A stretch of DNA of 64,000 bases from Lachnospiraceae bacterium. Lineage in GTDB: Bacteria; Bacillota; Clostridia; Lachnospirales; Lachnospiraceae. Shown here in pieces: positions 16,661 through 24,902 of this stretch. Within the stretch, counting starts at the first letter, position 1. Every line of letters begins with the position of its first letter. The translations under genes were made by a program, and so were the position numbers. The notes under the pieces are model-generated. The model searched no databases, was not told where the DNA came from, and saw nothing but the letters and a program-made list of their open reading frames with translations. Location of the stretch: the NCBI GenBank assembly GCA_910575035.1, contig CAJTDL010000003.1, positions 1-64,000 on the forward strand. Direction: 5' to 3'.

Positions 16661-17079
16661 CGAAATTTGGTACTGTGGTAGAATCTTGCTCTAAGAAAGT
16701 GGCGGCTTCCTCTGTGTGGGCTTTTGCTGATACCCCCGGCTTGCGTGGCGTGGATTCTGCCAACTATGCGGCGGTATTTCTCCCTCTATTACTTACTACG
16801 CACGGCAAGGCAAATCTGGCAAAGTTCCCCGGAATTTCTTTTCGTGTTTTCACAACAGCATTTGACAAAAACGGAAAACTGGAAGCCTTTTTTGGCTTGA
16901 AATCAGTTCCGTTTTGTAGTGATATACGGACAGTTTCAAAAAACGCCAAACTTTCCGGCAATTATTTTTCCCCTTATTACCTACTACGGGAAAAAAGGAA
17001 ATTTAGGCAATGTTTTCAGAAAGTAGTTGAATTATTTTATTACGGTGCAAAATCCGGCTTGGTTTTGGGCGCAAAAAAA

Positions 17080-17129
17080 CAGGAAACCTTTTCTTGATTT
17101 CCTGTCTTTGGCTGCCGCTGATGGGCGGC
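17080..17129 (-). terminator. Paired hairpins behind the regulatory operon
   Basis: ACAGGAAA/TTTCCTGT (17080-17105) followed by GCCGC/GCGGC (17113-17128), starting 13 bases after the winged-helix gene. The same two-hairpin design recurs at 4251-4303. Confidence 0.55.
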
Positions 17130-17142
17130 GGTTATTCTGTTA

Positions 17143-17547
17143 TCATTCCCCGGAAGCAAACTTGTAGCCCACGCCTAAAACGGTTTTTATGTAAGTGGGC
17201 TTGCCGCTGTCCGGCTCTATCTTTTTCCGTAGATTGCATATCACATTTGACACGCTTGACTGGCAGCTTTCGCTTTCCATGCTCCACACGGCTTCAAAGA
17301 TTTGCGCCTTTGTGAATACCCGCCCCGGACTGGCGGCAAGGTAGCAGAGTGCGCCGTACTCTAAACGGGTGAGGGGAATGTCTGTGCCGTTTTTTAATAC
17401 CCGGCGTTGGTGCAATTTTATTTCCAATCCCGGAAAAGTAAGTGCCGGGGAGTGGGGCGGCTGCATGGCTTCCAGCGGTATCATATCCGCAAGGGCGGCT
17501 ATGGCTTTCTCAACCGCTTTTTCTTCTGTGTCGTTAAATATAAGCAT
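17143..17547 (-). CDS. OmpR/PhoB-type winged-helix DNA-binding protein
   Basis: A protein of about 134 residues whose C-terminal 95 residues form an OmpR-class winged helix (EIKLHQRRVLKNGTDIPLTR, later RVFTKAQIFEAVW and NVICNLRKKIEPDSGKP, ending GVGYKFASG). A receiver domain is missing, so it is not a normal response regulator; the short N-terminal stretch may sense nothing. The start is unclear: GGAGG is 23 bases upstream of ATG 17547, and a GTG at 17571 overlaps it. It probably regulates the transfer operon, together with the sigma-like and HTH proteins immediately upstream. Confidence 0.8.
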   Translation of the reverse strand: MLIFNDTEEKAVEKAIAALADMIPLEAMQPPHSPALTFPGLEIKLHQRRVLKNGTDIPLTRLEYGALCYLAASPGRVFTKAQIFEAVWSMESESCQSSVSNVICNLRKKIEPDSGKPTYIKTVLGVGYKFASGE

Positions 17548-17577
17548 GACTATTTTTGCGACAAATCTCACCTCCTG

Positions 17578-17790
17578 TTAGGTAGGCTGTCCGTCAAAGC
17601 GGAACTGGAACAGGGCAGCGATAAGCCGCCGTTTGATATTGTCCTCGGTGTCCTTGTTGACGTGTCCGTTTTCAAGGGAAGCAAGCCGGATTCGCTTGCT
17701 GTAATGCCGCAAAACCTCGTCAATGGCTTCCGGCTCGCCGCTGGTCGCCCGGACAATCGTTTCATACGGCACAAGTTTAGGATTCCTCAC
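17578..17790 (-). CDS. Conjugative-transposon HTH_16-type protein
   Basis: A 70-residue protein, starting at GTG 17790 with GGAGG 8 bases upstream. Its sequence (PYETIVRATSGEPEAIDEVL, then LENGHVNKDTEDNIKRRL) matches the small helix-turn-helix proteins that accompany sigma factors in Tn916-like elements. The N-terminus resembles sigma region 2 helices. It overlaps the sigma gene by 14 bases and precedes the winged-helix gene. Confidence 0.82.
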   Translation of the reverse strand: MRNPKLVPYETIVRATSGEPEAIDEVLRHYSKRIRLASLENGHVNKDTEDNIKRRLIAALFQFRFDGQPT

Positions 17791-18220
17791 GGAAAAGCAC
17801 CTCCATTTCTTTATGCAGCATTTGCAAGGCACTGTGTATGTGATGCCACGCCGTACTCCGGCAGCGTCCGTACATTTCCCCGATTTCCTGTTGTGTATAA
17901 TCTCCGAAAAAGTAAAGGAAAATAATTTCCCGCTTTCTTTCCGGCAGAGATAACAGGGCGGCGGCAAGTTCCCCATTGGTGAGGATAACTGTCTGACCGC
18001 ATATCGTAATGGGATATTCTTCATAGGGTGCTTCAAAATATTCGTCTGTCGTGCCTAAAGGGTAAAACTTTTCTTCTGTGAGGTATTCAAGGGATATTTC
18101 TTTTTGCCGCCGTCTGCTCCTGTCACGCCATGCGTTGAGTGCCGCAAAGCGTATGACGGTCTTGCAAAAGCCATTGAACGTATACATGATATGTTCCTTG
18201 TATGCTTCTGTGCAAGGCAT
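17777..18220 (-). CDS. Sigma-70-like factor of conjugative-transposon type
   Basis: A 147-residue protein related to the sigma-like ORFs of Tn916-family elements. Region 4 is evident: SLPERKREIIFLYFFGDYTQ, then QEIGEMYGRCRSTAWHHIHS as the helix-turn-helix. The N-terminal half is a short region-2-like segment with FNGFCKTVIRFAALNAWRD. GGGGG lies 7 bases before ATG 18220. It heads the three-gene regulatory operon and would activate element promoters. Confidence 0.82.
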   Translation of the reverse strand: MPCTEAYKEHIMYTFNGFCKTVIRFAALNAWRDRSRRRQKEISLEYLTEEKFYPLGTTDEYFEAPYEEYPITICGQTVILTNGELAAALLSLPERKREIIFLYFFGDYTQQEIGEMYGRCRSTAWHHIHSALQMLHKEMEVLFREES

Positions 18221-18356
18221 AGATGATTCCCCCTTTCTCCCACATAGGGCGGTGCATGGTTTACGGTTGCTTGTTTATAATTCAAAGTAACAACAACTCT
18301 ATGCGCAGGTCTTAACTCGTTTCGCTACTTTAATTATCTTCTCCCGGTATCACATT

Positions 18357-19253
18357 TTACCATTCACAAAAAACAATTTCAGCATTTTCGTAAATAGGAC
18401 ATATATCTTTCAAGATATTCCTTTTGACAGTTTGTATTTTTTTATAATCAATATTATTGGTAATATAAATGCAAACTTTTATGTGCATACCAATTTTATA
18501 TATGTCACATTTTTGCAATGTCATAATACCGCTAAGATTCTTTTCTACAAATTGGAAAACTGTTCTTTTTAGTTCCTGATTCGTTGTCAACCCTCCTGAC
18601 AATTCGCGGAAAGAAGATATGAAAACACTTATCGGTTCTTTTATTGCAGGCAAGACTATAATTGTCGTAATGAAAAAATCTCCAGTATAATGAAGAAAAC
18701 CCAAACTTCCGTTAATATCTATCAGTTTTATCAAGAACGCAGACAGTGCTACGCCCAAAGATAATATGCCGTCGATAAAATTTCCTTTCGATTCTGTTGC
18801 TAAAAGTGTACTGGAATCATTAGTTTTACGGCTCTGGCTTCTGTTAAAAAAAGACAGCCCAAAACATATGATACACATAAGTATCTCATAAGGAATTACA
18901 GGTTCAATCATCAAAGGGGTTCCAACGCCATATGCAAAATACCCCCATGCTGCTTTTGCAGTACGAGCAACAGAAGAAAACAGCAGCACCAATGTTAATA
19001 AAGTTCTAAAAATAGAATATAATGGCTCTAAAAAATAAAGACCGTCCGGGTAATTCTTTGTCTTTTTATTACTAATTTTTGAAATTTCCAATGCTGCCAA
19101 ACAAGAGCAGGAAGCAATCATTGAAAAGGAACAGTCTAAAAACAGAGCTTGAATATTTGTTATCGAAAAAATCCAAAACCCACCTATTGCCATTATTAAG
19201 TTTACAATGCAGCTTACTATCAGCGATTTGCGTTCAATTTGTTTTTGTGTCAT
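18357..19253 (-). CDS. Cation diffusion facilitator family transporter
   Basis: A 298-residue membrane protein with about six hydrophobic helices in the first 215 residues and a cytosolic C-terminal domain of about 85 residues (KNLSGIMTLQKCDIYKIGMH), the layout of cation-diffusion-facilitator exporters. Helix 2 has FLDCSFSMIASCSC and helix 5 has GNFIDGILSLGVALSA; CDF proteins use acidic residues at these positions for zinc or other divalent ions. The start at 19253 has GGAGG 5 bases upstream. It is transcribed divergently from a TetR regulator that probably controls it. AT-rich composition marks the pair as cargo of the mobile region. Confidence 0.82.
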   Translation of the reverse strand: MTQKQIERKSLIVSCIVNLIMAIGGFWIFSITNIQALFLDCSFSMIASCSCLAALEISKISNKKTKNYPDGLYFLEPLYSIFRTLLTLVLLFSSVARTAKAAWGYFAYGVGTPLMIEPVIPYEILMCIICFGLSFFNRSQSRKTNDSSTLLATESKGNFIDGILSLGVALSAFLIKLIDINGSLGFLHYTGDFFITTIIVLPAIKEPISVFISSFRELSGGLTTNQELKRTVFQFVEKNLSGIMTLQKCDIYKIGMHIKVCIYITNNIDYKKIQTVKRNILKDICPIYENAEIVFCEW

Positions 19254-19291
19254 GGTTACCTCCATTGCCTTGGAATTTTATAGTATTCAGA

Positions 19292-19379
19292 TTGACATAT
19301 CCGTACAACAAGCAGTATACTATAACATGTGTCGTTTTTCTATCTTCAATTTTATCTATAATTGTTGCCTAAACGACAC
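19292..19379 (+). promoter_or_regulatory. Promoter and operator region between CDF and TetR genes
   Basis: TTGACA (19292-19297), 18 bases, TATACT (19316-19321) reads toward the TetR gene. GTGTCGTTT (19329-19337) and AAACGACAC (19371-19379) form a perfect 9-bp inverted repeat just downstream, suited to a TetR-family dimer. Both genes could be controlled here. Confidence 0.75.
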
Positions 19380-19413
19380 TGCCGCTCGAAACTGTTGTTT
19401 AAAGGAGAAAACT

Positions 19414-19971
19414 ATGAATAAACATGATAGGCGGGTCAAAAAGACAATAAAAGCATTACAGTCTGCTCTTGCTGACGCAATGCTTGATAAGGAACTTCAA
19501 AAAATTACAGTACAGGAATTAGTCAACAAGGCAGACATACATAGAGCTACTTTTTATTCGCACTACCATGATGTGTATGACTTATATGAGCAAATGGAAC
19601 ATGACGCTATATCTGAGTTCACTAAATTTATTAACGATAATCCAGCAGGTCATTACGAAAATATTTATAATTCCATTATTGATTATATTTATGAAAATCC
19701 TGCCCTAAGCCGTTTGCTTTTTTTCGGAAAGGGAATTGACCACAAATTTCAAGAGCATATGTATGACATCATCGAAGAAAAATATCTTGAAATATGGATG
19801 CAAGAAGAAAATATATCTTCCGTTTCAGAAGAAATGCTCTATATGGCGACATATCATATTCAAGGCTGCCTCTCAATAATCTCACTTTGGATTAAGAATA
19901 ATTTTTCTACCCCAAAGGAAAAAATAATCCAGCTTATTTATTCTATTGACGCAAGTTGGAATATGCCATAA
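19414..19971 (+). CDS. TetR/AcrR-family regulator
   Basis: A 185-residue TetR-type repressor. The N-terminal HTH is KITVQELVNKADIHRATFYS HY, preceded by RRVKKTIKALQSALADAM, as in the TetR_C_8/YxaF-like branch. The remaining helical domain would bind a ligand not evident from sequence. AAAGGAG lies 6 bases before ATG 19414. It faces away from the CDF transporter across an intergenic region with a perfect inverted repeat, so metal- or drug-responsive control of that exporter is the simplest reading. Confidence 0.87.
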   Translation: MNKHDRRVKKTIKALQSALADAMLDKELQKITVQELVNKADIHRATFYSHYHDVYDLYEQMEHDAISEFTKFINDNPAGHYENIYNSIIDYIYENPALSRLLFFGKGIDHKFQEHMYDIIEEKYLEIWMQEENISSVSEEMLYMATYHIQGCLSIISLWIKNNFSTPKEKIIQLIYSIDASWNMP

Positions 19972-20021
19972 AAGAAATAATCTGTGTGGAGATAAAGAGG
20001 GATTCCGTAGTAGTCGGCACT

Positions 20022-20161
20022 GTGGGAATGTGCATAACTTGCTGTCTTATGGAGTTGTGGGAAAGTCCGTTTGCAGAATGTGGGAAAGCTGCACTTTAGC
20101 TTTTCCATGTTCTGTGAACGGACTTTTCCATGACGGAATAGCAAGTTATACACATTTCCAC
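20022..20161. repeat. 140-bp imperfect inverted repeat near the element end
   Basis: GTGGGAATGTGCATAACTTG (20022-20041) matches the complement of the right arm ending at 20161 with two mismatches. Inside, TGTGGGAAAGTCCGTTTGCA pairs with TGAACGGACTTTTCCATG. TGTGGGAA occurs three times on the left and its complement recurs on the right. No gene is present in 19972-20246. It lies about 100 bases from the junction with the truncated maff2 and may be a terminal structure or single-strand origin. Confidence 0.75.
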
Positions 20162-20246
20162 GGTGCTTGTCTTTTGGTCTTTAGTTCTTTTGTTCGGAAT
20201 AGTGTGGTGCTGGCGGTCTATCTCTTGTTTTCGGTTGCTTGCTTCT

Positions 20247-20387
20247 TTACCGTACATGAGCATTCGCGCCAGGATTGTCGTTGCCGTAACCTTCCAGAAG
20301 GTTGATGACGCCCCATGCGCCGAGGCCGGCGCCCAGAGCTATAACCAGGATTTTCAGGGTATCAATCGCACTTGCAAAAAAAGCCAT
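20247..20387 (-). pseudogene. Truncated Maff2-family gene at the ICE junction
   Basis: An open frame of 46 codons starting at ATG 20387, 8 bases after GGAGG. It encodes MAFFASAIDTLKILVIALGA followed by GLGAWGVINLLEGYGNDNPG, the well-conserved start of Maff2 small membrane proteins of ICE transfer operons. From about 20264 the sequence no longer matches and the frame ends six codons later. Maff2 normally lies between virD4 and the virB6-like gene; the rest of the gene and the secretion genes are not in the window. The break falls next to a GA dinucleotide, the target preferred by TnpX-type recombinases. Confidence 0.8.
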
Positions 20388-20457
20388 AAAGTTTCCTCCT
20401 TTAATTTAAGAAATCATGTTTTTGTGGTGTGGCCGTTTCAGGCCAGAAACGAAAAAA

Positions 20458-20499
20458 CGCCCCTGTGCTTTAAGAAAATTTACATCAAGCACAGGGGCG
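20458..20499 (-). terminator. Intrinsic terminator between virD4 and maff2
   Basis: CGCCCCTGTGCTT (20458-20470) pairs perfectly with AAGCACAGGGGCG (20487-20499). On the minus strand the stem is followed by a run of six T. It would end transcription of the leading-region operon just before maff2. The rest of 20400-20628 has no gene. Confidence 0.85.
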
Positions 20500-20628
20500 G
20501 CATGGTCCAGGATATACCTGAAAAAGTATTCAGTTGTCAGGGGAGGAGCGCGAATCCTCAAAAGAACCTCCTTCCGGTGAAAAGAAAAAGCCCGTCAAAG
20601 TCAGAAACTTTAACAAGCAGCTACATCA

Positions 20629-22473
20629 TCATACGGCCGGTGCCTCCAAATCCTCCGCCGTGACCTCATAATTACGGTACAGCTCACCGGGACGGACCGG
20701 CAGCCTGGTTGACAGGAATTTTTCAATGTCAAAGGCATTTTTCGGGGCATAATCCGACAGATATTTATAGTTCGGGTGTCTGGTAATATCGTACTTGCGG
20801 GAGAGGAAAGGCCGGACGCCCCTGATCTGCAGGAGGCATTTCCCACCGTCCATGACGGCCAGCTCGTCCACCGACATTAAATCCTTTCCTAACTTTTGGA
20901 AATTTTGTCCGTGGGATTCCTGTGTGCCTTTGGTGACGCTGGTGTTATACATGTCGATGGTCTCTTTTCCCAGCAGGGAGTTCCAGCTTTTCAACGTGGT
21001 TTCCTCCTTGCCTCCCAGGAAAAGGGAAGCGTCGCAGTTGCCAATGATGGTGTCCATGTTGTCCTTATAAAGCGCCTTTAACTGGCTCTGCGCCTGCAAA
21101 ACCAGACAGGCAGAAATCTCCCTGGAACGGATCGTCGCCATCAGCTTTTCCAGGTTTGGAATCTGTCCGATATTGGCGGCCTCGTCAATCAGGCACCGCA
21201 CATGTACCGGCAGCCTGCCGCCGTACTTGTCATCGGCACGCTCACACAGCAGATTGAACAACTGTGTATAGGCCATGCTGACAAGGAAATTGAAGGTCGC
21301 ATCCGTATCGCTGATAATAAAGAACAGCGCCGTTTTCCTGTCCCCGACCAGGTCAAGCTCCAGCTCGTCATACATGGTGATTTCCCGGACTTCCTTAATA
21401 TCAAACGGCGCTAATCTGGCGCCGCAGGAAATAAGGATGGATTTTGCCGTCTTGCCCGCCGCCAATTTATATTTTTTATACTGCCGCAAGGCAAAGTGGT
21501 CCGGGTCCTTTTGCTCCAGTGCGTCAAAAAGCAGGTCAACGGCGTTCTTAAAGCTCTCGTCATCCTCACGGACCTCCATAGCATTTATCATTTCTACCAG
21601 AGTAGAAAAGTTCTGCTCGTTTGTCGGAGCCTCATAATAAATATAGCCAATCAATGCCGTATACAGCAGAGTCTCGGCCTTGACCCAAAAATCGTCACCG
21701 GATTTTCCTTCCCCTTTGGTATTTGCGATCAGCACCGTTACCAGTTTCAGGATATCCTTTTCGTTGTGGATATAGGCAAAGGGGTTATAGTGCATACTTT
21801 TTGAGAAATTGATCGTATTGAACACCTTGATCTTATAAGGCTCATACACGGTTTTCCCATCCTTCCCCTTGACCGGTTTCCCGTCCTTATCCAGTTTCGG
21901 CGTGCCACGGCTTAGCAGCTTTCCTACTTCGATCAGGACCGTACCTTTTGGATCGGTGACAACATACGAACTATGGAGCTGCATTAAGTTGGGTTTTATA
22001 AAAAATCTCGTCTTACCAGAGCCGGAACCACCGACTACCAGTACATTTTTATTGCGGGCATGGGCGGGATTTTTCGGTCTGCCGGACATCATAAGCCCCT
22101 CGGTCTGCGTCAGGATAATGTTGTTTTCCGGTTTCGGGTCCATAAAAGGGGCAATATCTGTTTTGTTACCCCACCGGGCGCTCCCGTACTCCACATTTTT
22201 GCGGTACTTTTTTGCATCCTTTCCTTTGAAATAGACAGCCAGCCGCACGATCACCGCACCGCATAATCCCACCAGCCAGTCCAGCGCGGCACCCGGCCAC
22301 ATGCTCTGAAAGGCAAGCGTAAAACCATCGGCAATCCCTAACAATTTCTGTGAGGCGTCCGCACCAGGGGCAAGGCGCACCGCCTCGCCCAGCTTCGCAA
22401 ATACCAGAAGGAACAGAAGATAGGGCAGATGAAGGATCACCTGCTTTTTCAGGGCATCGGTATCTATCTTCAT
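20629..22473 (-). CDS. virD4: VirD4/TraG-type coupling protein
   Basis: A 614-residue type IV coupling ATPase that brings the relaxase-DNA complex to the secretion channel. Two or three N-terminal membrane helices (residues about 12-35 and 55-80) precede the ATPase: Walker A GGSGSGKTRF near residue 150 and Walker B CLIDEAANIG near residue 430, followed by the QAQSQL segment. Length and domain order are normal. Its start overlaps the pcfB stop by 4 bases. It may also serve the two relaxase modules in the left part of the window, which carry no coupling protein. Confidence 0.95.
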   Translation of the reverse strand: MKIDTDALKKQVILHLPYLLFLLVFAKLGEAVRLAPGADASQKLLGIADGFTLAFQSMWPGAALDWLVGLCGAVIVRLAVYFKGKDAKKYRKNVEYGSARWGNKTDIAPFMDPKPENNIILTQTEGLMMSGRPKNPAHARNKNVLVVGGSGSGKTRFFIKPNLMQLHSSYVVTDPKGTVLIEVGKLLSRGTPKLDKDGKPVKGKDGKTVYEPYKIKVFNTINFSKSMHYNPFAYIHNEKDILKLVTVLIANTKGEGKSGDDFWVKAETLLYTALIGYIYYEAPTNEQNFSTLVEMINAMEVREDDESFKNAVDLLFDALEQKDPDHFALRQYKKYKLAAGKTAKSILISCGARLAPFDIKEVREITMYDELELDLVGDRKTALFFIISDTDATFNFLVSMAYTQLFNLLCERADDKYGGRLPVHVRCLIDEAANIGQIPNLEKLMATIRSREISACLVLQAQSQLKALYKDNMDTIIGNCDASLFLGGKEETTLKSWNSLLGKETIDMYNTSVTKGTQESHGQNFQKLGKDLMSVDELAVMDGGKCLLQIRGVRPFLSRKYDITRHPNYKYLSDYAPKNAFDIEKFLSTRLPVRPGELYRNYEVTAEDLEAPAV

Positions 22474-22940
22474 CGTTCCGGCCCTCCGTGTTCCTTGTTC
22501 TTTACCCGGTCACGGCCAAGCGCCTGGGCCAGCTCCTTGAACTTATGAAGCTGTGAAAGAAGCGACGGCCTGGCGCTACGGGCAAGGTCTTTCTGCGTGT
22601 ACTCCTTAAAAGCCGCAGTCAGCGCGTCCGCCTGGTTCGCCTTGAAATAGACCGTCCATTTCGGGGGATGGATCCCCAACTCCTTTTCAATATGGTAGCG
22701 GACCTGGTGTTTCCTGGCGTACCGCTCAAAGGAGCGGATTCTGCCGGAGACTTCAATGGTGTTAGCTCCGGGGTCCTTACAGGTCAGCCGTTTCATGCTG
22801 TTCCTGCCGACTTTCGGGGTAGTGCGTTCCTGCTCCATCTTACGGAGCACCGCGGCAATCGCAGCACGCAGCACCCGCCCGGACAGCTTTGCCGCCTGAA
22901 TGGAGACCGATACGGTCCGCTGTTCCAAATCTTCCTGCAT
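22470..22940 (-). CDS. pcfB: PcfB family protein (DUF3801)
   Basis: A 156-residue protein of the PcfB/DUF3801 family, named after the Enterococcus pCF10 gene required for conjugation. Features are MQEDLEQRTVSVSIQAAKLS, a central RIRSFERYARKHQVRYHIEK and a following WTVYFKANQADALTAAFKEY. ATG 22940 has GGAGG 6 bases upstream. PcfB-type proteins work with the coupling protein and relaxosome; the 4-base overlap with virD4 supports that here. Confidence 0.9.
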   Translation of the reverse strand: MQEDLEQRTVSVSIQAAKLSGRVLRAAIAAVLRKMEQERTTPKVGRNSMKRLTCKDPGANTIEVSGRIRSFERYARKHQVRYHIEKELGIHPPKWTVYFKANQADALTAAFKEYTQKDLARSARPSLLSQLHKFKELAQALGRDRVKNKEHGGPER

Positions 22941-22991
22941 GAACATCCTCCTTCCTGATAAAATCTGCAATTATAAATAGGAAATAACTGT

Positions 22992-23792
22992 TTAACGGGC
23001 ATCCCCGATCACCTGCTGGCGCGGGGCGTGCTCAAAGGCTTTTGCCGCCTGGTCCACCTGGATTTTTGCGTGTTTCAGGAGCGTCTTAATGATAGTCGCC
23101 GGGTGATTCTGTTCCTCCAGGCGCGTTGCCATATCCTTACAGCCTTCCGGGAGATATTCAGCCATATCTTTACAGACATCAGCCAAGTCGCCCATGAAGC
23201 CCCAGCAGCTATCCATGAGCTCACCGTTTTTGTAAAGCTCAAATCCGTAGCACTCGCCCCGCAGGTAGGAATCATAAGCCGCGACTTCGCTGCGCATCAG
23301 ATCCTCCGCCTTTTTCCGAATAGAGTCGGTCATTTTTTCACCGTCAAATTCTTTTAATGCGTCCTCTTTCGAGACATATATCCAGCCCACCTGCCCGCTG
23401 TCCCAGGGATCATTGAAACTTGTGGTATTCATAGCAAGGCCGCTGTGGTCCATCAGATAAAGAGGCAGCGTAATGTATTTTTCGGAGATCACCTTCAGCA
23501 TGGCGTCATCAACCGCCCGTTCCTCCGTCTTTGGCCCGTGCCGGAACCGGCTGCTCACAACGTTTACCATGTGTTCATACCGTTTCATGCCCGCTTCATC
23601 ATGCCCCACAGTATCTAAGTACATCTCCCGAAGAAAATCGTCTTTATCCATGTAATTGTGGCTGTCTCCCAGCGCATAGCGGGGATGGAAGCAGGCCATT
23701 GTCCCAAAATGTTCGTCTACCTCACGGGGAGAGATTAAAATATCGTCCGGCTGCACCATCAGCGCATAAGGGCCTTCCACTGCCATCAGCAT
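22992..23792 (-). CDS. Uncharacterised ICE protein, 266 aa
   Basis: I do not recognise a named domain. The protein is acidic and soluble, with an N-terminal segment rich in aspartate (QPDDILISPREVDEHFGTMA) and a middle region GQVGWIYVSKEDALKEFDGE that resembles proteins annotated only as ICE accessory. GGAG lies 10 bases before ATG 23792. It is between pcfB and the YodL-domain gene in one operon, so it is expressed on transfer. Roles in protecting incoming DNA or host takeover are possible but unsupported. Confidence 0.75.
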   Translation of the reverse strand: MLMAVEGPYALMVQPDDILISPREVDEHFGTMACFHPRYALGDSHNYMDKDDFLREMYLDTVGHDEAGMKRYEHMVNVVSSRFRHGPKTEERAVDDAMLKVISEKYITLPLYLMDHSGLAMNTTSFNDPWDSGQVGWIYVSKEDALKEFDGEKMTDSIRKKAEDLMRSEVAAYDSYLRGECYGFELYKNGELMDSCWGFMGDLADVCKDMAEYLPEGCKDMATRLEEQNHPATIIKTLLKHAKIQVDQAAKAFEHAPRQQVIGDAR

Positions 23793-23798
23793 AAATCA

Positions 23799-24902
23799 TC
23801 AGCTCCTTTCCGGCTCCCTGGCCTTTTTATCCGGTACTTTCGGCTCTGCCTGCGCTGTCTGTTTCCTTGCATTGTCAAGCTGTTCCCGTACCGAAATATC
23901 CCGTTTTGCCTCCGGCACTCCTGCGCCGAAGAAACCCTGCAGCTCCTGAAAGCCGATACTGTCCACGTAATAGGCGGTGTCTGTACCTTTCTCATGCAGG
24001 ACCAGCACATCGGAAACAGAAAGGGAATGGCCCCTGAAATCTTTCGGGTGGTCGATATTGAACCGCCTGTAAATATCCTCCAGTGTTTCGCCTGGTTCCC
24101 GCTGCCTTGCATAGACCATCTGGTAATTATCCCGGTCCACGGAAAGCCCTTTGCCCTGCACCCAATCCAAAGACATAAAACGGAGATTATCTGTATTGTC
24201 CGATAAGTCAAGCTGGTAAATGGAATATGTGCTGATCCCATACTCTTTTTCATAGGAAGAAATACGCGCTAAAAGCGGCGCCGCTTCTCCCTCCATGTGT
24301 TCCTCACGCTCAAATGCCGCCAGCCTCATGCGGATTTTTCCGGTATCTCCTGAAAGCAGCTCGTCCGCCATGCGCTCCTTCTCTACATGGGAATCCGGGT
24401 ACAGGTCTGCGTAAGCCCCGTTGTTCTGCCTGAAAAATTCATCCAGATCGAAAGCCAAATCCGTGGATTCGTCAAGCCTTATATCATCCCCATCCGGTTC
24501 CTCCATAACAGTGGCTGGCTGCTGCTTTTCCTCTGGCGGGAGGGGTTGCTTCACCGCAACAATCTCACCCGCCAGCCGGTAAAATTTTTCCGGGTATTTG
24601 AACTGTTCCTTATACTGCTCCATAAAGTAATCGGGAAGATCGGCAAAACTTTCCTCACCGAGACCGGCCATGAAAAAAGTACCAGCCATGATCTCGATCA
24701 TCTCACCGTCCTCATTATAAATTGCCCGGTTCAGGGGTAGCCCGTTTATTTTTCCTTCATCATTGCAGACAATCGCAACAGGCTCCGCATAAGGGTAATA
24801 GCCCTCTATGCCTCCCCCGACTGCCTCCTGCATAGATTCAAGGCTCCCGTCAAGCTCGGCCTCATAAGGCGTTTTCCCCGGCTCTATCATTAACACTTTC
24901 AA
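23799..24902 (-). CDS. DUF3846/YodL-domain ICE protein
   Basis: A 367-residue protein with two recognisable parts. The N-terminal 110 residues (MKVLMIEPGKTPYEAELDGS, then NRAIYNEDGEMIEIMAGTFF) match DUF3846. Residues about 230-320 (SIYQLDLSDNTDNLRFMSLD to YYVDSIGFQELQGFF) match the YodL domain common in Firmicutes ICEs. Both are of unknown function. The start is probably TTG 24902, 10 bases after GGAGG, overlapping the upstream stop by 4 bases. Confidence 0.82.
   Translation of the reverse strand: MKVLMIEPGKTPYEAELDGSLESMQEAVGGGIEGYYPYAEPVAIVCNDEGKINGLPLNRAIYNEDGEMIEIMAGTFFMAGLGEESFADLPDYFMEQYKEQFKYPEKFYRLAGEIVAVKQPLPPEEKQQPATVMEEPDGDDIRLDESTDLAFDLDEFFRQNNGAYADLYPDSHVEKERMADELLSGDTGKIRMRLAAFEREEHMEGEAAPLLARISSYEKEYGISTYSIYQLDLSDNTDNLRFMSLDWVQGKGLSVDRDNYQMVYARQREPGETLEDIYRRFNIDHPKDFRGHSLSVSDVLVLHEKGTDTAYYVDSIGFQELQGFFGAGVPEAKRDISVREQLDNARKQTAQAEPKVPDKKAREPERS

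Noticed and set aside
16548-16763. N-terminal extension of MobC
   Set aside because: The longer frame crosses the candidate oriT hairpins and lacks a ribosome binding site, whereas ATG 16547 has AAAGGAGG.
17577-18036. A 152-codon frame covering the small HTH_16 gene
   Set aside because: Only its C-terminal 70 residues match the HTH family; the upstream part overlaps the sigma-like gene in another frame, and a GTG with GGAGG marks the real start at 17790.
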